Source of the DNA: Mucisphaera sp965279675
Lineage (GTDB): Bacteria; Planctomycetota; Phycisphaerae; Phycisphaerales; Phycisphaeraceae
Direction: 5' to 3'
DNA length: 64,000 bases
Assembly (NCBI RefSeq): GCF_965279675.1
Contig: NZ_CBDIIJ010000002.1
Location: 434,001-498,000, forward strand
Part shown: positions 53,141 through 61,860 of the stretch, piece after piece
Numbering within the stretch: position 1 is the first letter of the stretch
Layout of the letters: the number at the start of each line of letters is the position of its first letter
Notes under the pieces: generated by a model
The model's database searches: none
The model's input: the letters and a program-made list of their open reading frames with translations, nothing else
What the model was told of the DNA's origin: nothing
Program-made: the position numbers and the translations under genes

Positions 53141-56137
53141 TCACCCCACCCGCAGACTCACCAGCTGATACGGACGGACCTCAAACACACACGGATGCGT
53201 CGTCGACTCCGTCACCGGCGTCCCCGCCAGATCCGTCAGATGCCACGGCCGACCTCCCAGATCCACCTGCACCCACCCCCGACGCCCCAGCGTCTCGTGT
53301 AGCCGTAGCGTCAACCCGCCACCCGGCTCCGGCTTCACCCACGACGGCACCACCGACGACAACCCCTCGATCTCCCCAATCACCGGATCGGTCGCCGTCC
53401 CCCGATAAGCCAAAGGCTCCGTGAACAGCCTCTCCGCCAACGCAGCCGGCTGATCCTCCAGGAGCAAATCCGCCGAATACCGCCCGAACGCCAGCCGAAA
53501 CACATGACGCCCCTGATCCGACAAAGGCGGTTCAGGACGACCCTCCACCTCATCCAACGGCCCCGTCTTCGGCATCCACGCCCCACGCACCAGACTCGCA
53601 TGCAGCAACCCCTCTCGCGCACCAAACCCGTAAGTCCGCTCGCTGATCACCATCAACCCGTCGCTCTCCGTGTCATCACTCACACAGACCCACCGGCTCG
53701 CCGGATTTTCATACATCGTCTCGTGCGCCAACGGCCCCGCCGACTGCCCCCGTAGCGCACTCCCAAAAGGCGCACCGTACCGGGCCTGCTTCCCGACATA
53801 GTCCGTCGGAAACAGCAGCTTCAGCAGCTTCTGCCGTTCCCGCCAATCCACCTCCACCTCCAGATGCAACACAGGATGCACAGGATCGAGCCGGTAGCTC
53901 ATCGTCAGCGTGCTGGCCTCTCCCAGCGACCGCGTGAACCGCACCGCCGGCCGCAGCTCATCCGATTCATCCACCTCCACTTTCGCCTTGGACGCCACAC
54001 GCTCGCCAAGCGACAACGCCCGTCGATCGACATCCCACGCATCAAACATCGCCGGATGATCCGCAAACAACCACGGCTCCGCCGCCGGACCCGACAGCGC
54101 CACCGACGCGCCATCCACAACCAGCGACGACACACAACCACGCGCATCAAACCGCACATCCACCCGCTCACTCACCAGCCGCTTCTTCGTCGCCCGAACG
54201 TCCGAAGCCACCACCGCCTCAAGCGACGACACCTCCAGACCCGCCAGAGCCGGCAGCATCCGCATCGCCCCGTTGACCGGCACCGTCACCGGCTGCGGCA
54301 GCGGATTAAACAAACACGCCTTACCCTTGCCCTTGAGCTTCTTCTCAGCCAAACCGATCGCCCGGTCACCAATCCCCGCCAGCTCAGGCAGCGCCTCCTC
54401 ATAAACCTCCGGCACCGAACTACCCGGCAGATAGTCATGGAACTGCGCAAACACCACTCGCTGCCACAGCTCCGGATCAATCGGACCCTCACCCCCCACC
54501 GCGTGAGCCGCCTCCAGAACCTGGAGCGAACGCTCCGCCCGACGGTACAACCGCTTCAACTCCGCCTGCGTTGTCTGCACCCCCCGATGAAACTCCAGAT
54601 AGATCTCACCGCGCCACGACGGCAGTTCCTCCGATACCTCCGCCATCCGATCGAAGAACCCCTCGATACCCCCCCATTCCACAGCTGGGAGACCACGCAG
54701 GTCCGACATCCGCCGCACACGCTCAGCCATCGCCTCGGTCGGTCCACCACCACCATCCCCGTAACCCGTCGGCACCAGCATCTCACCATGCACCGCCGCC
54801 TGACGATGCTGCTCCGCCAACCGCGAAATCTCCGCCGGCTTCGCCTCCATGTTGTAGTGATTCCAGATCACATGCCCCAGCACCTCGCTGCCATCCTGCC
54901 CCTTCCACTTGAAGCTGGTATGCGGGAACCGCTGGGCATTAGACCAGTGCAGCTTCGTCGTGAAGAAATAGGGCACCCCAAAGCCCTTGAGAATCTGCGG
55001 GATACACCCCGAATACCCAAACACGTCCGGCAGCCACAGCACCTTGCTGTCGACCCCTCGAAGTTCTCGGAACCCCCGCTGCCCCAACGCCACCGAACGA
55101 ACCAGCGCCTCCCCACACGCCAGCTGCGTGTCAGACTCCACATACATCGCCCCCGTCGCCTCCCATCGCCCCGCCGCGATGTCACGCTTCGCCCGATCCA
55201 GCAAGCCCGGCGCACGCTTTCCGACCGCCTGGTAACTTGCCGGCTGCGAGTAGCCAAAACGAAACTCCGGGTAACGCTCCAGCAGACTCAGCACATTCGA
55301 GAACGTGTGAATCGCCTTGAAATCACCCACCCGCTCCGGCCACAGCCACACCAGATCAATGTGCGCATGCCCCGTCAAAACCGCCTTCAGCTTCTCGCTG
55401 CCACCCCGAACCCCCCTGTACACCTCCGCTAACGCTCGCCGCATCGCCTTAACCCCGCCCCGATCCAGCGCATCCACCGCACGACTCAAACCCTCAACCA
55501 GACACCGATACTCAGGCGTCACCCGATGCAGCTCCGGCCGATACCCCACCGCGTCATACTTCCGAACCCCCTCCGGATAATCAGGAATCACCGCCATATC
55601 CATGAGTTGAAACAGCACATCAAAGTCGTGGAACGCCCCCCACGCCTCATCATCACGTACCACCAGCGAAGCCCCCTCAAACCGACTGCCCTGCACGTCC
55701 ATCGCCGTCTGATCACCAGGCACCCACACGCCCGTACGGCAGCAAGCCGACTCAATCACCCACGACTTCACCCCCCGACGAAGCGGCGCATACTGATGCC
55801 CGGGATCAAACCCGTATACCGGCTCCCCATCCGCATAAAGCGTCGCCTCCGCCTGATCCCGCCACGCCAGATACACCCCCTCCCCAGCCGGAAGCTTCGG
55901 CAGCTTCAACCGCCACCAGCACTGGTCAAACGTCTTCCCCCAGTGAAACGGAGCCCGCTTGACCGGCTTGAACGCCAGCTTCTTTCCCTCCGCATAAGGC
56001 ACATGGGCCTTCGTCGGCTTCGACTGCGAAACCTCAACCACATCCGGCAGCGATCGCCAGATCAGCCCCTCCACACGCTCACGAGAACGAGACAGACGCG
56101 GAAGATCAAACTGCGGAAAAGGGTTGGCTTCTAGCAT
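53141..56137 (-). CDS. GH38 alpha-mannosidase
   Basis: A 998-residue alpha-mannosidase. The N-terminal 240 residues form the beta-sandwich typical of long bacterial GH38. The catalytic domain begins with the zinc-binding GHAHIDLVWLWPE (H257, H259, D261) and has the nucleophile D371 in KVLWLPDVFGYSG, with HWSNAQRFPHTSF at about 400. Further C-terminal domains follow to about 998. No signal peptide, so it acts on imported or internal mannosides. It stands alone, with no mannose transporter nearby. Confidence 0.93.
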   Translation of the reverse strand: MLEANPFPQFDLPRLSRSRERVEGLIWRSLPDVVEVSQSKPTKAHVPYAEGKKLAFKPVKRAPFHWGKTFDQCWWRLKLPKLPAGEGVYLAWRDQAEATLYADGEPVYGFDPGHQYAPLRRGVKSWVIESACCRTGVWVPGDQTAMDVQGSRFEGASLVVRDDEAWGAFHDFDVLFQLMDMAVIPDYPEGVRKYDAVGYRPELHRVTPEYRCLVEGLSRAVDALDRGGVKAMRRALAEVYRGVRGGSEKLKAVLTGHAHIDLVWLWPERVGDFKAIHTFSNVLSLLERYPEFRFGYSQPASYQAVGKRAPGLLDRAKRDIAAGRWEATGAMYVESDTQLACGEALVRSVALGQRGFRELRGVDSKVLWLPDVFGYSGCIPQILKGFGVPYFFTTKLHWSNAQRFPHTSFKWKGQDGSEVLGHVIWNHYNMEAKPAEISRLAEQHRQAAVHGEMLVPTGYGDGGGGPTEAMAERVRRMSDLRGLPAVEWGGIEGFFDRMAEVSEELPSWRGEIYLEFHRGVQTTQAELKRLYRRAERSLQVLEAAHAVGGEGPIDPELWQRVVFAQFHDYLPGSSVPEVYEEALPELAGIGDRAIGLAEKKLKGKGKACLFNPLPQPVTVPVNGAMRMLPALAGLEVSSLEAVVASDVRATKKRLVSERVDVRFDARGCVSSLVVDGASVALSGPAAEPWLFADHPAMFDAWDVDRRALSLGERVASKAKVEVDESDELRPAVRFTRSLGEASTLTMSYRLDPVHPVLHLEVEVDWRERQKLLKLLFPTDYVGKQARYGAPFGSALRGQSAGPLAHETMYENPASRWVCVSDDTESDGLMVISERTYGFGAREGLLHASLVRGAWMPKTGPLDEVEGRPEPPLSDQGRHVFRLAFGRYSADLLLEDQPAALAERLFTEPLAYRGTATDPVIGEIEGLSSVVPSWVKPEPGGGLTLRLHETLGRRGWVQVDLGGRPWHLTDLAGTPVTESTTHPCVFEVRPYQLVSLRVG

Positions 56138-56213
56138 CGCCGGAGCTTACCCCAGCAATCACACCGCGTGAGCCCGACCAACGCCAACACCGCGCAAAAT
56201 GTCACAATCCCGC

Positions 56214-56606
56214 TCAGACCCACACGCTCATGAACAGCGCATCCTCGCTCGTCTTGCCGACGAGCTTGCCGATCGACGTCGTCACAAACTTGACCTCGTA
56301 GTCAGGATTCTCATCCAGCCACTGATTCACCTGCTCATCAATGTGCTCGATCGCGTCCAGACGCAGCTTGGTCACGAACGTCTTCACGTGGCAGGCCCCC
56401 GTTCCCGTCTTAAGCGGGGCCCGCTTCCAGACCACCTGCTTGGACTCACGCTCCGCAAACGAAGAAATCTTCTTCGGGGCCGTCGTGTCGTCCATCGCTG
56501 AGACCTCGATCGGCTCCAGACTCATCGCCTCCTCTTCCTCTTCTTCATGAGGAATCGGAATCGCATTCTCCAGCAGTTCATTGTCATCAATCGGCTTGCC
56601 AGACAT
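56214..56606 (-). CDS. Conserved hypothetical protein
   Basis: A 130-residue acidic protein. Residues 1-50 are an acidic, probably disordered tail (HEEEEEEAMSLEPIEV). Residues 55-130 form a compact domain (WKRAPLKTGTGACHVKTFVTKLRLDAIEHIDEQVNQWLDENP then VKFVTTSIGKLVGKTSEDALFMSVWV, here given in parts) that resembles small planctomycete hypothetical proteins. I do not assign a function. It is separated from its neighbours and has no obvious operon partner. Confidence 0.8.
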   Translation of the reverse strand: MSGKPIDDNELLENAIPIPHEEEEEEAMSLEPIEVSAMDDTTAPKKISSFAERESKQVVWKRAPLKTGTGACHVKTFVTKLRLDAIEHIDEQVNQWLDENPDYEVKFVTTSIGKLVGKTSEDALFMSVWV

Positions 56607-56692
56607 TCGTCAGCTCCCAGACCAGAAACCAGACCGAAACAGAAACAGACACGACACTCCCATGATACCCCTCCATGCCCCCGAATCAAGAG

Positions 56693-57139
56693 CTATCCAG
56701 CCCGTACAAACCAAAATCGCCACCGCCCACCACCCAGCCCACGCAGACTGAGCGAGCCCGGAAACCGACCATCCACAAAATCAAGCTCCACCCGATCCCC
56801 GCACCAAAGCCGCACCCGCACCTGCCCCCGATCCAGAGCCCGCACCGACCCCCGCCCGCTCGCCGTCAGACCCGTCCGCCGCAGATACACCCGCCGATGA
56901 AGCGGGGCCTCCACACCCACCAAGGAACGACCAGCCCAACCCTCCGGCCGCACCCCCACCCTCACCGTCCACAACACCCTCGCATCAACGTCTCGCGCCC
57001 CCGGATCCCTAACCAGCACAGGGTGCTCCACCATCACATCCACATGAGGTGACCCAGGCATCGCGTGCGCCAGAATCGCATAACCAAGCCGCTGCATCTC
57101 CCCATCAATCGCACCATCGCTGGCCGCCGTCAAGACCAA
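56693..57139 (-). CDS. Possible small hypothetical protein
   Basis: A 148-residue frame that uses codons like other minus-strand genes here and has few low-complexity stretches (GYAILAHAMPGSPHVDV, VRLWCGDRVELDFVDGRF). The start is a TTG without a clear site; an ATG 14 codons later is the alternative. No family recognised. It could be non-coding. Confidence 0.45.
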   Translation of the reverse strand: MVLTAASDGAIDGEMQRLGYAILAHAMPGSPHVDVMVEHPVLVRDPGARDVDARVLWTVRVGVRPEGWAGRSLVGVEAPLHRRVYLRRTGLTASGRGSVRALDRGQVRVRLWCGDRVELDFVDGRFPGSLSLRGLGGGRWRFWFVRAG

Positions 57140-57214
57140 CCGGTAATCTCAGGCACACCCAAAGACCGATCTCACTCCCCGAGGGCCTTTAGCCCAGCCA
57201 CGGAGAACACCAAC

Positions 57215-57922
57215 ATGACACGCACCCTCCCCAAGCTCAGCACCCTGCGCAACCTGAGCCTCGCCGCCCTCCTCGCCCTGACACCCACCCTTCCCGGCTG
57301 TGTCACCTCCACGATGCTCCGGGAGAAAGGCCAGGCCGCCCAGGCCCGAGGCGACCACGAAGCCGCCATCGACTTCTACCTCGAAGGCCTCCAAAAAAAC
57401 CCCGCCGATCACCGCGCGAGGTTCCACCTCGGCGAAGCCTACCTCGCCACCAACCAGCCCCTCGAAGCCCAGCTCCAGTTCGAGCGCGTCTACGCAGCCC
57501 GCCCCAACGACGAACTGCTCACCCCCCGCGTCCTCGACCGACTCGCCGAAGCCATCTACCAGCAGGACCGCCCCCTCGACCTCTTCCAGATGCTCGAGGA
57601 AACCGCCGAGGCCCGCGGCACCTCCCGCGCTTACCTCCGCCAGGCCGACTACCTCGTCAAAATCGGCGACCACGACCAGGCCGCCATCGCCTATAAAATC
57701 GCCGCCCGCTTCGCCGAACCCGGCGACCCCACCCCCTACCTCAAAGCCGCCGCCTTCTACGAGTCCATCGGCGACCCCGCCAACACCGCCCTCAACCTCC
57801 GCTACGCCATCTACGTCGACCCCGACAACCCCACCATCAACCCCTGGTTCCGCAAACTCGGCATCGTCCCCGGACCCACCCTACCCCTCGCACCCCCCGA
57901 CCTCACCGCACCGACACCCTGA
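57215..57922 (+). CDS. TPR-repeat lipoprotein
   Basis: A 235-residue envelope protein. The signal peptide ends with the lipobox-like LPGC, putting the lipidated Cys at residue 29. Tetratricopeptide repeats follow from about residue 35 (AQARGDHEAAIDFYLEGLQKNPADH, given in parts, FHLGEAYLATNQPLEAQLQFERV and later copies), so it is probably a scaffold for protein-protein contacts. Start at ATG 57215, with GGAG nine bases upstream; the longer frame lacks a site. Confidence 0.85.
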   Translation: MTRTLPKLSTLRNLSLAALLALTPTLPGCVTSTMLREKGQAAQARGDHEAAIDFYLEGLQKNPADHRARFHLGEAYLATNQPLEAQLQFERVYAARPNDELLTPRVLDRLAEAIYQQDRPLDLFQMLEETAEARGTSRAYLRQADYLVKIGDHDQAAIAYKIAARFAEPGDPTPYLKAAAFYESIGDPANTALNLRYAIYVDPDNPTINPWFRKLGIVPGPTLPLAPPDLTAPTP

Positions 57923-57947
57923 CCAACCCCCTCCGGGTGTCACGCCC

Positions 57948-59387
57948 CTAGAGCTTCTCCGCCGCCAACGAAGCCAACTCCGAACGCTCCGTCCGCGCCA
58001 GCGTCACATGACCCACCAGCGCCTCACCCTTGAGACGCTCAACCATGAACGACAACCCGTTCGAGGAGGAATCCAGATACGGGTTGTCGATCTGCGCCAC
58101 ATCACCCGTCAGCACGATCTTCGTCCCCTCACCCACCCGCGAAACAATCGTCTTCACCTCATGAGGCGTCAGGTTCTGAGCCTCATCAATAATCATGAAC
58201 TGATGCGGGATCGAACGACCCCGAATATACGTTAGTGGCTCCAACACCAGCTGCCCCGTCGACATCAGATACTCCACCCGCTGCTCCGGCTGCTTGCTCT
58301 CCGCATGCTGAGAGCCCGCCCCTCGCGTCGAAATCAGATACTGCAGGTTGTCGAAAATCGGCTGCATCCACGCCGATAACTTCTCATCCTTGTCCCCAGG
58401 CAGATAACCGATATCCCGACCCATCGGCATGATCGGCCGCGCCACCAGCAGCTTGTCGTACCGCTGCTCCGCAAACACCTTGGTCATCCCCGCCGCCAGC
58501 GCAAGCAACGTCTTGCCCGTCCCCGCCGTACCCAACAACGTAATCAGCTTCACCTCGTCATCCAGCAGCAGGTCCAGCGCCATCGTCTGCTGAACATTAC
58601 GCGCCATGATCCCCGCCACCGGCTTCCGCGGGCCATGCACCGGAATCAGATGATCCGTATCAGCCAAACGCCGTGCCAATCCCGTGTGCGAATCATCCAC
58701 CACATTCTTCAGCACCAGAAACTGGTTCGCGTAAAGATCCAGACCGCCCTCATCATCACCCACAGCTTCAGACAAGCCCCCTTCGACCTCGTCGCCGCCT
58801 TGCATCGGCTCGATCGCCTCAATCTCCAGCTGTTTCTCCTCATACAGCTGATCAATCAGCTCGCCCGCCACGTCCAGCGACATGTACCCCGGATACAGAT
58901 GATCGATATCAACCTTCTGCGCCTCGAAATCCTCGGTCGCGATCCCCAGCGCGTCACTCTTGAGCCGGACATTGATGTCCTTCGTAATCAGAATCGTACG
59001 CAGACCCCGCTCGGTCAGCCCCCACGCCACCCCGATGATCCGATTGTCCGGAGCGTTCTCCACCAACGCCTTCGGCCGCACATCCTCCGCAAACTCGATC
59101 CGGATCGTCCCACCCTTGTCATTCCACGCCACCCCATCAGCCAGCCGCCCCTTCTGCCGCAGCTTATCCAGCTGCCGGATCACCTCACGGGCCGACCGCC
59201 CCACATCGTCATTGCCCTTCTTGAACTTATCCAGCTCCTCCAGCACCGCAAAAGGCACCACCACGTGGTTGTCATCAAACATGTAGAGCGCATTGGAGTT
59301 GTGCAGCAACACATTCGTGTCCAGCACAAAATGCTTGATATCCGTATCCATCTCCACACCGGACAACTGCTTGATGAGCTGTGTCAC
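57948..59387 (-). CDS. PIN-PhoH family ATPase
   Basis: A 479-residue fusion of an N-terminal PIN RNase domain (VLDTNVLLHNSNAL at 21-34, with further acidic residues near 63, 125 and 137) and a C-terminal PhoH ATPase domain (Walker A GTAGTGKT at 286-293, Walker B MIIDEAQNLTPHE). An acidic linker (about 190-215) separates them. This is the YlaK/PhoH2-type architecture linked to RNA metabolism. GTG start with GGAGG five or six bases upstream, lying within the end of the acetyltransferase gene; translation is probably coupled. Confidence 0.92.
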   Translation of the reverse strand: MTQLIKQLSGVEMDTDIKHFVLDTNVLLHNSNALYMFDDNHVVVPFAVLEELDKFKKGNDDVGRSAREVIRQLDKLRQKGRLADGVAWNDKGGTIRIEFAEDVRPKALVENAPDNRIIGVAWGLTERGLRTILITKDINVRLKSDALGIATEDFEAQKVDIDHLYPGYMSLDVAGELIDQLYEEKQLEIEAIEPMQGGDEVEGGLSEAVGDDEGGLDLYANQFLVLKNVVDDSHTGLARRLADTDHLIPVHGPRKPVAGIMARNVQQTMALDLLLDDEVKLITLLGTAGTGKTLLALAAGMTKVFAEQRYDKLLVARPIMPMGRDIGYLPGDKDEKLSAWMQPIFDNLQYLISTRGAGSQHAESKQPEQRVEYLMSTGQLVLEPLTYIRGRSIPHQFMIIDEAQNLTPHEVKTIVSRVGEGTKIVLTGDVAQIDNPYLDSSSNGLSFMVERLKGEALVGHVTLARTERSELASLAAEKL

Positions 59388-60002
59388 TTAGACCTCCGTG
59401 ACGCTGCGAACCGCTGACAAACAGTTTACCCCGAACCCCTCCGCCGCATCCCCCACCCACAGACTCATGATCAGTTCATCCACATACTGCTCGCCATCCC
59501 GAAGGATCGCCCGCCGCTTCCGACCATCAACCTCGAACCCCACACTCCGATACAGCCGCTGAGCCGGCTCGTTGTCCGCATACACCCCAAGCTCAACCAC
59601 CGTCAGCTCCGGATGACGACCCGCCCAGTCGATCAGCGTCTGCATCAGATACCGCCCCAACCCTACGCCACGCCAGGCCTCTCGAATCGCGATCCCCAGC
59701 CCCGTCGCATGCCGCCGCCGCATAAAACCGTTGCCCTGCAACCCGGCGCAGGACACGATCTCACCCTCTGCCTCCACCACCAGATTCACGCCACAAGGAT
59801 CATCCAGATGCGACTGCACCCACGCACGCTCACCCTCCACGCTGAACAACGCGTCCTCTGGCGACATCAGGATGTACCGCGTCTCTCGCCGCACCCCATC
59901 CACATACGACAACAAACCCTCAGCATCATCGAGTTCCGCCGAACGCACCGCCACCTCCCGCCCATCCCTGAGCGTGAACCTGCCAGGCCGATCAAACCTC
60001 AT
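59388..60002 (-). CDS. GNAT family N-acetyltransferase
   Basis: A 204-residue acetyltransferase. The acetyl-CoA-binding region is GLGIAIREAWRGVGLGRYLMQTLIDWA (cited in parts; the R-x-x-G-x-G/A loop at about 110-118), then VELGVYADNEPAQRLYRSVGFEV, the common late motif. Its substrate cannot be read from sequence. The ATG overlaps the leuA stop by four bases (ATGA), so it belongs to the leuA operon and shares its attenuator. The next gene, PhoH, begins immediately after its stop. Confidence 0.9.
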   Translation of the reverse strand: MRFDRPGRFTLRDGREVAVRSAELDDAEGLLSYVDGVRRETRYILMSPEDALFSVEGERAWVQSHLDDPCGVNLVVEAEGEIVSCAGLQGNGFMRRRHATGLGIAIREAWRGVGLGRYLMQTLIDWAGRHPELTVVELGVYADNEPAQRLYRSVGFEVDGRKRRAILRDGEQYVDELIMSLWVGDAAEGFGVNCLSAVRSVTEV

Positions 60003-61579
60003 GGCGACGCCACCCTCTCCCCCGAACCACTCGACGTCCGAATCCGATTGATCGCCGCCAGATACGCCAGCGTCGCCGCCTCAACCGTATCTGTCGATAA
60101 GCCGCGACCGCGAGCCTTCTGCCCGTGATGATTCACACGCACCTGCACCTCACCCTGCGCATCCTTGCCTTTCGTGATCGATCGCGTCGAAAAATCCTCA
60201 AGCGACACACGCACGCCCGTGATCGACTGAATCGCAGAGTAGATCGCATCCACCGGACCATCCCCAACAGCCGCCTCGGTCCGCTCCTCACCCGTCGCAT
60301 CAGCAAGCGTCACCGTCGCCGTCGGCATCGCCCCAGTCCCCGCGATCACCTGAAACTGCTTCAGCGTCCAAAGCGACCGCCCCGTCTCCATCATCTGATC
60401 CACAATCGCCTCAATATCCTCGTCATAAACCTCCTTCTTCTTGTCCGCCAGGTCCTTGAACCTGTCATACACCTTCTGCACCATCGCGTCGTCGATGGTG
60501 TAACCCAACTGCGTCAACCGATCTGCCAACGCATGACGCCCCGAATGCTTACCCAGCACCAGCTTGCTCTCAGGCACACCAATATCTCGCGGGTCCATGA
60601 TCTCATACGTCTCGCGATGCTTGAGCACCCCATCCTGATGGATACCCGACTCGTGCGCGAACGCATTCTCACCGATGACCGCCTTGTTCCGCTGAACCAG
60701 CAAACCCGTCAGACTCGAAACCATCCGGCTCGTCGGATAGATCCGCTTCGTATCGATCCGCGTCGTATACCCCCCAAACACATCCCGACGCGTCCGAAGC
60801 GCCATCACCAACTCCTCCAGCGCCGCGTTCCCGGCGCGCTCACCGATCCCGTTGATCGTGCACTCCACCTGACGAGCCCCACCCGCCACCGCCGCCAGCG
60901 AGTTCGCCACCGCCAAACCCAGATCGTTATGACAATGACACGACAGGTAAATCCCACGCTCATCGATCGCAGGAATCTGCCGCCGCAACTCACTGAAAAT
61001 CGCCCCATACTCCTCAGGAACCGCATAGCCCACCGTGTCCGGAATGTTCACCGTCGTCGCCCCCGCTTCAATCACCGCCGACGTGATATCCACCAGATAA
61101 CCCATCTCCGTCCGGCTGCCATCCTCAGGCGAAAACTCTACATCCGCCACATGCCCACGCGCACGCTCTACCGAAGCCACCGACAGCTTCACAATCTCAT
61201 CAAACGCCTTCCGCAGCTTGTGCTCGCGATGGATCTTCGAGGTCGCGCAGAACACATGAATCCGCGGCTTCGCCGCACCCTTGAGCGCCTCACCCGCCCG
61301 ATCGATGTCCCGCTCCACACAACGCGACAACCCGCACACAATCGACCCGGAAACCTCCTGACCGATCGCACGCGCCGCTTCAAAATCCCCCTGACTCGTG
61401 ATCGGAAAACCCGCCTCGATCACATCCACACCCAACCGCTCCAACTGTCGAGCGATCTCCAGCTTCTCGTGATGATTCAGGCTCGCCCCAGGCGACTGCT
61501 CCCCATCCCGAAGCGTCGTATCGAACACACGTATCGCCGTCGCTTCCCGCTTGCTCTCATCAGCCGCTTCACTCGCCAT
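59999..61579 (-). CDS. leuA: 2-isopropylmalate synthase
   Basis: First committed step of leucine synthesis: condenses acetyl-CoA with 2-oxoisovalerate. The 526 residues begin with the TIM-barrel signature VFDTTLRDGEQSPG (residues about 18-31) and carry the metal-binding HxH-type stretch SCHCHNDLGLAVANSLA. A C-terminal LeuA allosteric domain completes the usual length, so feedback inhibition by leucine is expected in addition to the attenuation visible upstream. Start at ATG 61579, with GGAG seven bases upstream; the longer frame runs through the attenuator and is not coding. Confidence 0.95.
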   Translation of the reverse strand: MASEAADESKREATAIRVFDTTLRDGEQSPGASLNHHEKLEIARQLERLGVDVIEAGFPITSQGDFEAARAIGQEVSGSIVCGLSRCVERDIDRAGEALKGAAKPRIHVFCATSKIHREHKLRKAFDEIVKLSVASVERARGHVADVEFSPEDGSRTEMGYLVDITSAVIEAGATTVNIPDTVGYAVPEEYGAIFSELRRQIPAIDERGIYLSCHCHNDLGLAVANSLAAVAGGARQVECTINGIGERAGNAALEELVMALRTRRDVFGGYTTRIDTKRIYPTSRMVSSLTGLLVQRNKAVIGENAFAHESGIHQDGVLKHRETYEIMDPRDIGVPESKLVLGKHSGRHALADRLTQLGYTIDDAMVQKVYDRFKDLADKKKEVYDEDIEAIVDQMMETGRSLWTLKQFQVIAGTGAMPTATVTLADATGEERTEAAVGDGPVDAIYSAIQSITGVRVSLEDFSTRSITKGKDAQGEVQVRVNHHGQKARGRGLSTDTVEAATLAYLAAINRIRTSSGSGERVASP

Positions 61580-61629
61580 CACAAGACTCCTTACACCGCC
61601 GCCATCGACGAAAAACCGGTCACCTAAAG

Positions 61630-61662
61630 AAAAACCCCCGTCCGGCCGCTGCCAGACAGGGG
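61630..61662 (-). terminator. Leucine attenuator terminator before leuA
   Basis: On the minus strand, CCCCTGTCTGGC pairs with GCCGGACGGGGG (12 bp, two G-U pairs, loop AGCG), followed by TTTTT. It lies between the leader peptide and leuA, 51 bases before the leuA start, and competes with the antiterminator stem formed by the leader. Confidence 0.85.
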
Positions 61663-61701
61663 TCAAAGTCAATCCTTGTGGATGAACGAACCCTATCCGG
61701 C
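61651..61701 (-). promoter_or_regulatory. Antiterminator stem of the leuA attenuator
   Basis: GCCGGATAGGG (61691-61701), which spans the leader peptide stop codon, can pair over 11 bases with CCCTGTCTGGC (61651-61661). The latter is the same strand segment that forms the 5' arm of the terminator, so the two structures exclude each other. Confidence 0.8.
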
Positions 61702-61770
61702 ACGGCCGCTGCCCGTAAGCAGCGCGGCAAGGTTGAGTAGGCCAGAAATCGGGGCAACTGTCGCGTTCAT
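61693..61770 (-). CDS. leuA leader peptide
   Basis: A 25-codon open frame with five leucine codons inside eight consecutive codons (CTA CTC AAC CTT GCC GCG CTG CTT), the reading that senses leucyl-tRNA supply. A ribosome stalled there leaves the antiterminator arm free and lets leuA be transcribed; one that reaches the TAG stop covers it, so the terminator forms. There is no properly spaced ribosome site. The start lies only about ten bases after the -10 box, so translation may begin on a nearly leaderless transcript. Confidence 0.8.
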   Translation of the reverse strand: MNATVAPISGLLNLAALLTGSGRAG

Positions 61771-61779
61771 CGTGCTGTA

Positions 61780-61807
61780 AGACTACCCTCCGCCCAAGCC
61801 TTGTCAA
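61780..61807 (-). promoter_or_regulatory. Promoter of the leuA operon
   Basis: TTGACA (61802-61807), 16-base spacer, TAGTCT (61780-61785) on the minus strand. The expected transcription start falls only a few bases before the leader peptide ATG at 61770. Confidence 0.65.
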
Positions 61808-61860
61808 TCACCAGACCGATAGAGAAACAATTCTCGACCCCAGCAGGCCCCACGAACTCC

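Noticed and set aside
53864..55432. 522-codon frame on the plus strand opposite the alpha-mannosidase
   Set aside because: Very Arg/His/Pro-rich, lacks any domain and lies wholly inside the convincingly identified GH38 gene.
60125..61627. 500-codon frame on the plus strand opposite leuA
   Set aside because: Arg/His/Leu-rich shadow of leuA with no recognisable protein features.
61580..61807. Upstream extension of the leuA frame
   Set aside because: It reads through the attenuator and promoter, and a strong ribosome site precedes the internal ATG.
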